This document shows positions 1 through 5,678 of a DNA stretch of 10,547 nucleotides, piece by piece. The notes below the pieces were generated by a model. It had not been told where the DNA came from. It was given only the letters and a program-made list of their open reading frames with translations, and made no database searches. The DNA comes from Pseudomonadales bacterium (GTDB lineage: Bacteria; Pseudomonadota; Gammaproteobacteria; Pseudomonadales; UBA3067): positions 1 through 10,547 of the forward strand of contig JAESUE010000108.1 in the NCBI GenBank assembly GCA_016763235.1, read 5' to 3'. The translations under genes were made by a program, and so were the position numbers. Position 1 is the stretch's first letter, and every line of letters begins with the position of its first letter.

Positions 1-614
1 AGTCGCGCATCTTCTCGCTTAGCGCGAATAAAGTCGAGCACATCTGGGTGGCCTATATCAAAGGTGGCCATTTGAGCGCCCCTGCGACCACCAGCAGAAG
101 AAACGGTGAAGCAGGTTTTATCAAAGATATCCATAAAGGAAAGGGGGCCGGAGGTGGTTGCACCCGCACCGGTAACATAGTCGCCTCTTGGGCGAAGGGT
201 GGAAAACTCATAGCCAATGCCGCAACCGGCTTTCAGGGTTAAACCCGCTTCGGTGTTTTTTCTCAGGATATCATCCATTGAATCGCCAACTATGCCGGAA
301 ACGGTGCAGTTGATTGTAGAGGTTGAGGGCTTATATTTGGATGCTCCTGCATTTGATAGGATGCGCCCAGCGGGTAAAGCGCCGCGATTAAGTGCCCAGG
401 CAAATTCTTTTTTCCAAAGTGCTTTTTTCTTTGGGGTTTCTTCAACGTTGGCCAGTGCTTCTGCAACACGGTCGAAAGTTTCTTGGATTGTGTTATCTAC
501 AGCCTCTCCATTCTCTTTTTTCAGTCGATATTTCTTATCCCAAATATCTTCTGATGCATCCTGCAATGGAAGGTCTTCAATCCTTTGATCGGGTTTTTCT
601 AAGGTTGTAGGCAT
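1..614 (-). CDS. nrdJ: Class II (adenosylcobalamin-dependent) ribonucleotide reductase, N-terminal part
   Basis: Reduces ribonucleotides to deoxyribonucleotides with a B12-generated radical, supplying dNTPs independently of oxygen. The reading frame begins at ATG 612-614, with AGGAG at 626-630 about 11 nt upstream, and runs off the left edge after about 204 residues, so only the N-terminal part is seen. Visible family blocks are the INCTVSG segment holding the first redox-active cysteine (about Cys103), LKAGCGIGYEFSTLRPRG (about 127-144), TSGPLSFMDIFDKTCFTVSS (about 154-173) and GGRRGAQMATFDIGHPDVL (about 175-193), all characteristic of proteobacterial NrdJ. There is no ATP-cone domain in front; the core starts within about 70 residues. 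In Pseudomonas the enzyme is split into NrdJa and NrdJb; whether that holds here cannot be seen. Two NrdR boxes overlap its promoter. No cobalamin riboswitch signature was found in the roughly 65-nt leader. Identification is from recalled family motifs; very likely correct. Confidence 0.93.
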   Translation of the reverse strand, partial: MPTTLEKPDQRIEDLPLQDASEDIWDKKYRLKKENGEAVDNTIQETFDRVAEALANVEETPKKKALWKKEFAWALNRGALPAGRILSNAGASKYKPSTSTINCTVSGIVGDSMDDILRKNTEAGLTLKAGCGIGYEFSTLRPRGDYVTGAGATTSGPLSFMDIFDKTCFTVSSAGGRRGAQMATFDIGHPDVLDFIRAKREDAR

Positions 615-684
615 ATCGAGCGTGGCTCCTTTGAGTAAGCGGCGGTGACAAGTTGAGTGTGCGATGCTGTGAATATGATGGGGG

Positions 685-700
685 ATACTATATGTTGTGT
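685..700. promoter_or_regulatory. NrdR box 1 (proximal, over the -10)
   Basis: The 16-mer ATACTATATGTTGTGT matches the published NrdR-box pattern acaCwAtATaTwGtgt at nearly all conserved positions. NrdR is the ATP/dATP-sensing repressor of ribonucleotide reductase genes. The box covers the predicted -10 of nrdJ and is paired with a second box whose centre is 31 bp away, about three helical turns, as is usual for NrdR sites. Confidence 0.83.
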
Positions 701-715
701 TTTTGTGAATGTAAA
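687..715 (-). promoter_or_regulatory. Predicted sigma70 promoter of nrdJ
   Basis: On the minus strand TTTACA (complement of 710-715) and TATAGT (complement of 687-692) are separated by exactly 17 bp, close to the TTGACA/TATAAT consensus with ideal spacing. Transcription would begin near 680, giving a leader of about 65 nt before the nrdJ ATG. The -10 lies inside the proximal NrdR box and the -35 directly abuts the distal one, the geometry expected for repression by occlusion. Inferred from sequence only. Confidence 0.72.
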
Positions 716-731
716 ACACTATATATGGTGA
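716..731. promoter_or_regulatory. NrdR box 2 (distal, abutting the -35)
   Basis: The 16-mer ACACTATATATGGTGA is a close match to the NrdR consensus, with the conserved C-A-TAT-T-G core. It follows box 1 after a 15-bp gap, the regular spacing of NrdR tandem sites, and ends directly against the predicted -35 element. Together the two boxes predict co-operative repression of nrdJ when dATP is high. Confidence 0.83.
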
Positions 732-733
732 TT

Positions 734-754
734 TATCTTGATTCTATCTTGATT
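734..754. repeat. Tandem 10-bp direct repeat upstream of nrdJ promoter
   Basis: TATCTTGATT occurs twice (about 734-743 and 745-754) with an 11-bp period, one turn of the helix, and is followed by a run of T. On the nrdJ strand it sits immediately upstream of NrdR box 2, about 20-40 bp before the -35. It could be an activator site or an A/T-rich upstream promoter element; no known regulator motif was recognised. Confidence 0.4.
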
Positions 755-966
755 TTTTTTAGGGCTGTGCTTGCGGATAGATCCAAACTTAACAGGTATT
801 TCTAATTGTTTGATATGGCAAACATTTTGATTTTGGAGATAGAAACGTATAATTTATCGTGTTTATTGAGAGGGTATGCATGTATTAGAAGGAGGGCAGG
901 GCGCGGAAGGTATTCTGAAGTGCTGGGGATGTTTTCCTGTTTGATTAGTGACTGCGTTATATCACC
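755..966. other. Gene-free stretch between nrdJ regulatory region and chemoreceptor
   Basis: Together with the NrdR/promoter region this is part of a roughly 400-bp gap. I find no convincing reading frame: the only long one on the minus strand starts inside the chemoreceptor gene, has no ribosome binding site and no recognisable motif. No tRNA, cobalamin riboswitch core or repeat-family copy was seen here. Confidence 0.5.
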
Positions 967-1008
967 TGGCGCGAAAGATATATGAGGGTGTGAATATCTC
1001 TCGCGCCA
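967..1008. terminator. Long hairpin just after the chemoreceptor gene (terminator-like, no U-tract)
   Basis: TGGCGCGA at 967-974 pairs with TCGCGCCA at 1001-1008, and after one mismatch AGATAT (976-981) pairs with ATATCT (994-999). That makes a 15-position stem with one mismatch and a 12-nt loop. It lies 10 nt after the minus-strand stop of the chemoreceptor gene, where a terminator is expected, but neither strand has a U-run next to it. It may therefore protect the 3' end, act with Rho, or be a protein site. Confidence 0.5.
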
Positions 1009-1018
1009 AGGCTTAGCA

Positions 1019-2119
1019 TTACATTTCGAGTGCTTTATGTTCAATATGAGAAAGAAGCTGCATAACATCGTCGCTAGCGCTTTCCATTTTTTCGATGTAG
1101 CTGGTGGCGGATTCAGCCTCTCCTGACTGAATGCGCTCTAGCGCAATTTTTCCATTATCGTGAACAGCCTTGTGATAAGCATCGAGGGATTTAAATTCGG
1201 GCAGGTGGCTGTAGAGTTTGCGTCCATCCCCTTCAAAATACCACTGGCCTAACCGACAGTCGTGATGAGAGGAGACATCATCGGGTGATTTGGAGGTTAA
1301 TCCACTGCATGCGGCATAAATTTCATTTTTCCAAACATGATGATCTAGTTTGGCTGTGTTGATAAAGCTGCTGGTTGCACAACTTCCAATGGTACTGTTT
1401 ATAAGTTTAGAGTTATCAATGAGTTGTGTTACGGAGTTGAGTAGGCCTTCCGTTTTTTCACTGGTACTATTGCATGTGCTGCAGGTTTGAGTCATTTGTT
1501 CTGCAGCGGTACAGCTTGCGGTATCGATAGCTTCCACCAGCGTGCTGATTTCAGAGGTTGCCTCGTTGGTGCGTTGTGCTAGGTTTCGCACTTCGTCGGC
1601 AACCACAGCAAAACCACGGCCATGTTCGCCAGCGCGTGCGGCTTCTATGGCGGCGTTTAAAGCAAGCAAGTTAGTTTGTTCTGATATGCCCTTGATAAGG
1701 CCTACAAACTGATTGATCTTCTCTGATACGGCACGCACTTCATTAACTTGGGTGTTACTTTTAGACGCAGTGTCTTGAATGCTGGCTAAATTCCCGATGA
1801 TATCGTTAAGGTGTTTGGAGGTGGAATCAAACACATGGTGGGAGTCTTCAATAGCCTTTTTTTCTGACATTAGGCGCTCAGCATTATGTGCAATAGCGTG
1901 ACGGGTGTCATCCAAGCCCACGCCGGACTTAATGCCAAGAAGAGCAATATGTTTTTCAGTGTCCGATTTAGAATTGAGGTTTTCCAAGGTGTCGGTCAAG
2001 CCTAGGTTTTCTGCTTCGAGCTTTTCGAGCTGATCTCTCAGCTCCGATAGTTCTCGCTCTTTGGCTGCATTTTCAGCATCAGTTTCAGAATTTCCTTTTT
2101 TAAATCGTGAAAAAATCAT
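1019..2119 (-). CDS. Soluble methyl-accepting chemotaxis protein with C-terminal CZB zinc-binding domain
   Basis: A 366-residue cytoplasmic chemoreceptor: no hydrophobic segment long enough for a membrane helix. Order of parts: charged heptad-rich coiled coil (about 14-50), signalling helical hairpin with the invariant CheA/CheW-contact tip around 144-182 (ISEQTNLLALNAAIEAARAG followed by GFAVVADEVRNLAQR), then a CZB domain (about 253-350). The expected three-His one-Cys zinc ligands are visible: His260 in the DHxxWK motif, Cys288 in HDCRLGxWY, and His316 and His320 in YHKAVH. CZB receptors such as Helicobacter TlpD respond to oxidants or zinc, so a similar input is inferred. Unusual cysteines lie between tip and CZB (203, 213, 216, 247). 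The start ATG has GGGA six bases upstream. No other chemotaxis gene is nearby, so it probably joins an array encoded elsewhere. Possibly monocistronic, ending in a hairpin. Confidence 0.93.
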   Translation of the reverse strand: MIFSRFKKGNSETDAENAAKERELSELRDQLEKLEAENLGLTDTLENLNSKSDTEKHIALLGIKSGVGLDDTRHAIAHNAERLMSEKKAIEDSHHVFDSTSKHLNDIIGNLASIQDTASKSNTQVNEVRAVSEKINQFVGLIKGISEQTNLLALNAAIEAARAGEHGRGFAVVADEVRNLAQRTNEATSEISTLVEAIDTASCTAAEQMTQTCSTCNSTSEKTEGLLNSVTQLIDNSKLINSTIGSCATSSFINTAKLDHHVWKNEIYAACSGLTSKSPDDVSSHHDCRLGQWYFEGDGRKLYSHLPEFKSLDAYHKAVHDNGKIALERIQSGEAESATSYIEKMESASDDVMQLLSHIEHKALEM

Positions 2120-2199
2120 GTGTGTCCCGTGTCTATAGCTAGGTTTAGATTAAGCATAGACGAAGGTTTCTGGCGTGCGAGGAGAATTATATAAGTTTG

Positions 2200-2622
2200 T
2201 TATTGACCGGTGCTTTCGCTCAGGTACTTTTTCATTTCAGCACTGAGAGGCGTGGATTTCTGGGTTTCCAAGTTTATGCACACGAGTTTTGCATAGCCTT
2301 GGGCAAAGGTTGTTTCTGGGTTTTCTTTGGTGCGTATTTTGTGGTGTACCACAACGCTACTGTTGCCTATATCACTGGCCCAGCTGTCAATAATCAGTGT
2401 TGCAGGAAAATATAAGGGCTTTAAAAATGCACAATTTGCAGTGATAACGACAAAGCTGGAAGTGCCTGGTTGGAATAGCGCTCTTTTCTCAACGAACAGC
2501 CAATTAACCCTCGCTTGCTCCATATAACGAAAATATTCTGTATTGTTAACGTGTCCAAATGCATCCATATCTCCCCAGCGAATGGGAAACTGGTCGGTAA
2601 ACTGTATCTTTTCTTCGCTCAT
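2200..2622 (-). CDS. Acyl-CoA thioesterase, YbgC/4HBT-type hotdog fold
   Basis: A 140-residue single-hotdog protein, the normal size for the 4-hydroxybenzoyl-CoA thioesterase (YbgC/FadM-like) family, which hydrolyses acyl-CoA thioesters in the cytoplasm. The diagnostic active-site block RWGDMDAFGHVNNTEYFRYM lies at about 15-34, with the D-x-D pair at 18/20 (the family's catalytic Asp), His24 and the Asn pair. It is followed by the long helix EQARVNWL typical of the fold. The start ATG has AGGA at a 7-base distance on the minus strand. It is not beside tol-pal genes, so it should not be named ybgC by context, and its acyl substrate cannot be read from sequence. It is divergent from nudC across 165 bp carrying repeat copy A, so that insertion lies in its promoter region. 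Confidence 0.88.
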   Translation of the reverse strand: MSEEKIQFTDQFPIRWGDMDAFGHVNNTEYFRYMEQARVNWLFVEKRALFQPGTSSFVVITANCAFLKPLYFPATLIIDSWASDIGNSSVVVHHKIRTKENPETTFAQGYAKLVCINLETQKSTPLSAEMKKYLSESTGQ

Positions 2623-2649
2623 ACTGTAATCCTGTTTGCTTGTAATTAA

Positions 2650-2717
2650 GTAACACTTCAGCGGACTCTGTAACTGTTCAGATTGCGTTCAAATTTGAGC
2701 GTGAGCTGAATAGTTAC
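2650..2717 (+). mobile_element. MITE-like repeat, copy A (68 bp) with 8-bp target duplication
   Basis: The element begins GTAACACTTCAGC and ends GCTGAATAGTTAC, imperfect inverted ends. It is flanked on both sides by a perfect direct repeat, GTAATTAA at 2642-2649 and 2718-2725, as left by transposition. Its first 50 bases match copy D (9717-9766) at 43 positions, and its last bases share GTGAGCTGA with D's right end. It has no coding capacity, so any movement would need a transposase encoded elsewhere. It sits in the divergent promoter region of the thioesterase and nudC. The family is not one I can name. Confidence 0.72.
2670..2717. repeat. 48-nt near-perfect palindrome inside copy A
   Basis: Two 24-nt arms (2670-2693 and 2694-2717) meet at AAATTT with no loop. 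All positions pair when G-U is allowed, except one A/G mismatch at the 13th pair. As RNA this is a very stable hairpin; as DNA it could extrude a cruciform. The inner left arm GTAACTGTTCAG repeats the sequence of the outer end, so the element carries two end-like motifs on its left side. Confidence 0.8.
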
Positions 2718-2787
2718 GTAATTAATTCTAATTAACTTATTAATACCCTGTCTACCCGCATTATTGGGCTTGTAGGCACTTAGATTG

Positions 2788-3696
2788 ATGATTGGCAGAG
2801 ACTATAGTCTTGTTGCTAGTAGTTTTTCAATACCCGGTGATAGGAATTGTACGGTGACCCATATGGCTCAGTTTGACTTTATACCTGGGGTGCGAGCTCC
2901 CACCAGTAATGATACCCCAGCGAACTGGTTAATGTTTCTTAATGACAAGCCCGTTATCGTGGGAGGCGATGTAAAGAATCCTATTCCCTATTTTGATAAA
3001 CCTTCGCGAATGGGCTTCACTATACAGAATCGATTTTACCTTGGTTTATTCCGAGGAGAGGCCTGTTATGCAGCCTCCCTAGACCCATTGGCAGATTTTC
3101 CCATGGAGTTTACTGTTTCTGATATGAAGCTGATGTTGGCACAACTTCCAGGTGAGTGGTTTCAATTATTGGGCTTGGCTCAGCAGATTCTTAGCTGGGA
3201 TCGCCATCATCGCTATTGTGGTGCTTGTGGGGCCCCAACACACTTCCATCCCGCAGATCGGGCGAAGGTGTGCCCTGACTGCGGGCTGACAAATTACCCA
3301 CGGCTTTCTCCCTGCATTATCACCTTGGTCACCCATGAGGATAAAGTGTTACTGGGCCGCTCGCCCAAGTTTATCCCAGGTTTGTATAGCACACTCGCTG
3401 GGTATATTGAGCCTGGGGAAACCGTTGAGCAAGCAGTGCACCGCGAGGTAAAAGAAGAGGTGGGGGTTGAACTCGGTAAATTGGAATACGTAAAAAGCCA
3501 GCCCTGGCCATTCCCTCATTCATTGATGTTGGGTTTTATCGCTGAATACCATCAGGGAGATATTTGCATTGATGACGATGAGATTGAAGATGCGCAATGG
3601 TGGCATATTGATGAATTACCGTTGATTCCTCCTCAAGGAACCATTTCCAGAGCGTTGATTGATTGTCATATTGAGCGGCTAAAAGCGAGGGCTTAG
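2788..3696 (+). CDS. nudC: NADH pyrophosphatase / NAD-cap RNA decapping Nudix hydrolase
   Basis: Cleaves NAD(H) to NMN(H) plus AMP and, as shown for E. coli NudC, removes NAD caps from RNA. Numbered from ATG 2788 (302 aa): an N-terminal domain, a zinc ribbon with CGAC (Cys144/147) and CPDC (Cys162/165), a Nudix box at about 205-227 containing GETVEQAVHREVKEEVG with the metal-binding REVKEE glutamates, and SQPWPFPHS at 237-245, the motif that separates NADH pyrophosphatases from other Nudix enzymes. The start is uncertain: a TTG lies just before at 2785, while ATG 2863 (GGTGA five bases upstream) would give 277 aa, nearer the usual 257-280. The next gene follows after 4 bp, so the two are probably co-transcribed. 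The identity of the product is secure; only the N-terminus is open. Confidence 0.95.
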   Translation: MIGRDYSLVASSFSIPGDRNCTVTHMAQFDFIPGVRAPTSNDTPANWLMFLNDKPVIVGGDVKNPIPYFDKPSRMGFTIQNRFYLGLFRGEACYAASLDPLADFPMEFTVSDMKLMLAQLPGEWFQLLGLAQQILSWDRHHRYCGACGAPTHFHPADRAKVCPDCGLTNYPRLSPCIITLVTHEDKVLLGRSPKFIPGLYSTLAGYIEPGETVEQAVHREVKEEVGVELGKLEYVKSQPWPFPHSLMLGFIAEYHQGDICIDDDEIEDAQWWHIDELPLIPPQGTISRALIDCHIERLKARA

Positions 3697-3700
3697 CAGG

Positions 3701-4363
3701 GTGTCATTGTATCTCTCTAGTATCTTTCTAGTCGCATTCGCGGTGTTGCTACTGCTAATTTCCTTTCTATTACTACTGCGGAATAAGTGGTTCCTTCTCT
3801 GGTTGCAAGGCAGCGTGGGAATATTTTTATTTTTGGCTGCAGCGGTCTTCTTTCTGTTTGCCATGAACCTGTTTAGTTTTCATTCCTTGGCTAAAGATAC
3901 GCAGCTTGCGACGTTGCACTTTGACTCCTTGGGTGATCAGCATTACCGCGTTACGATACTGGAGGAGGGTGCCGGTATCAAAGAGCTTGAGCTTCTGGGT
4001 GACATGTGGCAAATCGATGCCAGGGTGATCAAGTGGCAGGGCTGGATTTCCGCTCTGGGAATCATGCCAGGTTACCAGCTGGGGCGTATTCAAGGGCGTT
4101 ACTTGTCGATAGAACAAGAGCGTTCTGCTCCTCGTTCAGTGCATTCGTTACGGCCAGAGAATTTGGTTTCAGGGTTTGATCTTTGGAATATGCTAAATCA
4201 GCAAAAAATCTGGGTGCCCTGGTTGGATGCACGTTACGGCGCTGCAACCTTTCTACCCATGGCAGATGGCGCTGAATTTAGCCTGTCCTTGAGTCATACC
4301 GGTTTATTAGCCCGTCCCTTAAATACGGACACAGAAAATGCAGTTTCTGCATGGAGTTTTTAA
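3701..4363 (+). CDS. Conserved inner-membrane protein of unknown function, between nudC and sohB
   Basis: A 220-residue protein I cannot assign to a function. Two strongly hydrophobic segments (about 5-26 and 33-58), separated by a short basic RNKW turn, should form a helical hairpin in the inner membrane with both ends on the same side. About 160 soluble residues follow, rich in beta-type patterns and aromatic residues (KWQGWISALGIMPGYQLGRI). The GTG start at 3701 is favoured by GAGGG at 3687-3691, inside the end of nudC, nine bases upstream, and by the 4-bp gap. Homologues in pseudomonads, as I recall, stand beside nudC and are sometimes labelled cation or multidrug efflux pump; nothing here supports transport, since two helices are too few for a known pump. 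The neighbouring membrane protease SohB hints at an envelope role, which is inference only. Confidence 0.75.
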   Translation: MSLYLSSIFLVAFAVLLLLISFLLLLRNKWFLLWLQGSVGIFLFLAAAVFFLFAMNLFSFHSLAKDTQLATLHFDSLGDQHYRVTILEEGAGIKELELLGDMWQIDARVIKWQGWISALGIMPGYQLGRIQGRYLSIEQERSAPRSVHSLRPENLVSGFDLWNMLNQQKIWVPWLDARYGAATFLPMADGAEFSLSLSHTGLLARPLNTDTENAVSAWSF

Positions 4364-4406
4364 GAAGATTCGGAGCAATGGGTTTATTTCCTCCTTAGTC
4401 GGAAGG

Positions 4407-4445
4407 TTATTAGCGTTCACGCTTGAGAATGTGAAGGTCTAATAA
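4407..4445. other. Interrupted inverted repeat upstream of sohB
   Basis: TTATTAG (4407-4413) pairs with CTAATAA (4439-4445), and inside it TTCAC (4416-4420) pairs with GTGAA (4431-4435). This leaves a 10-nt loop and a small asymmetric internal bulge. It follows the membrane-protein gene by 43 nt; a short T-run comes about 10 nt later. It could be a weak terminator of the nudC pair or an operator or leader structure for sohB. Confidence 0.35.
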
Positions 4446-4537
4446 TAGAGAAGGACTTTTTCAGCATGTTCCTTTAGTATTACATTCTCGCCAAACCGTG
4501 GTGAATCAACCGTTTAGAAAAACAACAGGAGCTTCTC

Positions 4538-5578
4538 GTGCTAGAGTTTTTTGCAGAATATGGATTGTTTTTAGCCAAAACCGTTACCGTCTTGGTGGCA
4601 GCGCTGGTGATAATTGGCGCGGTATTTTCGTCTTCCGGGAAGGAGCGTAAAGGGAGAAAAGCGCATATTAAAACGGAATATCTGAATGATCACTATAAAG
4701 ACATGAAGCACGAACTACAGAATGAAATTCTTTCTAAGGATGAACTTAAAGCGTTAGAAAAGTCAGAAAAAAAACTTCGAAAAGAAGAAAAGAAACAACG
4801 TAAAAAACAAACTGATGATTCCCGTAAGCGTCGTGTGTACGTGCTAGATTTTGACGGCGATGTGAAAGCCTCTGAGGTCGATCATCTGCGAGAAGAAATT
4901 ACCTCCGTTTTGAGCATGGCCGAAAAGCAAGATGAAGTAGTCATCAATTTGGAAAGCCCCGGAGGCATGGTGCACAGCTATGGTTTAGCTTCCTCTCAGT
5001 TGGCGCGCATTCGCAGTGCCGAAATCCCGCTTACTATTTGTGTTGATAAAGTCGCAGCCAGCGGTGGATATATGATGGCTTGTTTGGGCACTAAAATAGT
5101 TGCGGCCCCTTTTGCGATACTGGGGTCTATCGGTGTGCTGGCCCAGCTTCCCAACTTCAATCGATTACTTAAAAAGTATGATGTGGATTACGAACTTTAT
5201 ACTGCGGGTGAATATAAACGTACGGTGACCATGCTTGGAGAAAATACCGAAAAAGGTCGGCAAAAATTCAAAGAAGAAATTGAAGATACACACAAGCTGT
5301 TTAAAGATTTCGTATCGACTAATCGTCCCAATATGGATATTGAGAAAGTTGCTACGGGAGAGCACTGGTATGGAATAAGGGCAAAGGAGCTGAATTTGCT
5401 CGACGAGCTAATGACCAGCGATGAATACATTACCAAAGCCTGTGAAACTGCTGATGTCTATGCGGTGGCATATGAAGAAAAGAAAAATATGGCCAGTCGA
5501 CTTGGCTTTAGTATAGAAAAAAGTGTTGATCGTTTATTGTTGCGTTGGTTAGGCCGCGTGGTGTTTAAACAATTGTAA
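4538..5578 (+). CDS. sohB: SohB inner-membrane serine protease (peptidase family S49)
   Basis: Signal-peptide-peptidase-A-like protease anchored in the inner membrane, taken to act in degradation of peptides or misfolded envelope proteins; E. coli sohB was found as a multicopy suppressor of htrA. At 346 residues it matches the E. coli length (about 349). Parts: one N-terminal membrane helix (about 9-31), a Lys/Glu-rich linker (about 35-100) that is probably coiled coil, then the S49 domain. The catalytic Ser-Lys pair is visible as Ser175 in AASGGYMMA and Lys227 in GEYKRTVTMLGENT. Other family blocks are NLESPGGMVHSYG (about 137-149) and GSIGVLAQLPN (about 196-206). The start is GTG at 4538 with AGGAG six bases upstream. 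It is 174 bp from the preceding gene, with a hairpin between them, so it may have its own promoter. Confidence 0.94.
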   Translation: MLEFFAEYGLFLAKTVTVLVAALVIIGAVFSSSGKERKGRKAHIKTEYLNDHYKDMKHELQNEILSKDELKALEKSEKKLRKEEKKQRKKQTDDSRKRRVYVLDFDGDVKASEVDHLREEITSVLSMAEKQDEVVINLESPGGMVHSYGLASSQLARIRSAEIPLTICVDKVAASGGYMMACLGTKIVAAPFAILGSIGVLAQLPNFNRLLKKYDVDYELYTAGEYKRTVTMLGENTEKGRQKFKEEIEDTHKLFKDFVSTNRPNMDIEKVATGEHWYGIRAKELNLLDELMTSDEYITKACETADVYAVAYEEKKNMASRLGFSIEKSVDRLLLRWLGRVVFKQL

Positions 5579-5632
5579 AAAAAGACTGGGTCTTAAATAA
5601 TGCAATGACTCGGTGAGCCCAGTGATCATATA

Positions 5633-5659
5633 AAATATGAGCATAAGCTGAATAGTTAC
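5633..5659 (+). repeat. Solo right end of the MITE-like repeat family (copy B)
   Basis: This 27-bp stretch agrees with the right end of copy A (2691-2717) at 24 of 27 positions, including the terminal GCTGAATAGTTAC, but no left half is recognisable upstream. AAAATAT occurs directly before GAG (5632-5638) and directly after the end (5660-5666). This could be a remnant of a target duplication, or chance, since the first overlaps the repeat's own AAAT. It ends 19 nt before the ATG of the following thioesterase gene. Confidence 0.6.
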
Positions 5660-5678
5660 AAAATATTAAGAGTTTTCT

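Noticed and set aside
615..680. Possible cobalamin riboswitch before the B12-dependent reductase gene
   Set aside because: The predicted leader is only about 65 nt and lacks the conserved B12-box and core; NrdR boxes account for control.
802..1068. 88-codon minus-strand frame overlapping the 3' end of the chemoreceptor gene
   Set aside because: It starts inside the chemoreceptor coding sequence in another frame, runs through the long hairpin, has no ribosome binding site and no recognisable motif.
2667..2680. CTGTAACTGTTCAG and matching CTG-N8-CAG in copies C and D, resembling LexA boxes
   Set aside because: The canonical operator is CTG-N10-CAG; here the spacing is two bases short in every copy, and the sequence is explained by the repeat family.
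5582..5623. Hairpins after sohB (AAGAC/GTCTT at 5582-5594 and ACTGGG/CCCAGT at 5585-5623) as a sohB terminator
   Set aside because: The first stem is only 5 bp with no U-tract on the plus strand, and the second has a 27-nt loop; the only T-run is on the minus strand, where no gene leads into it.
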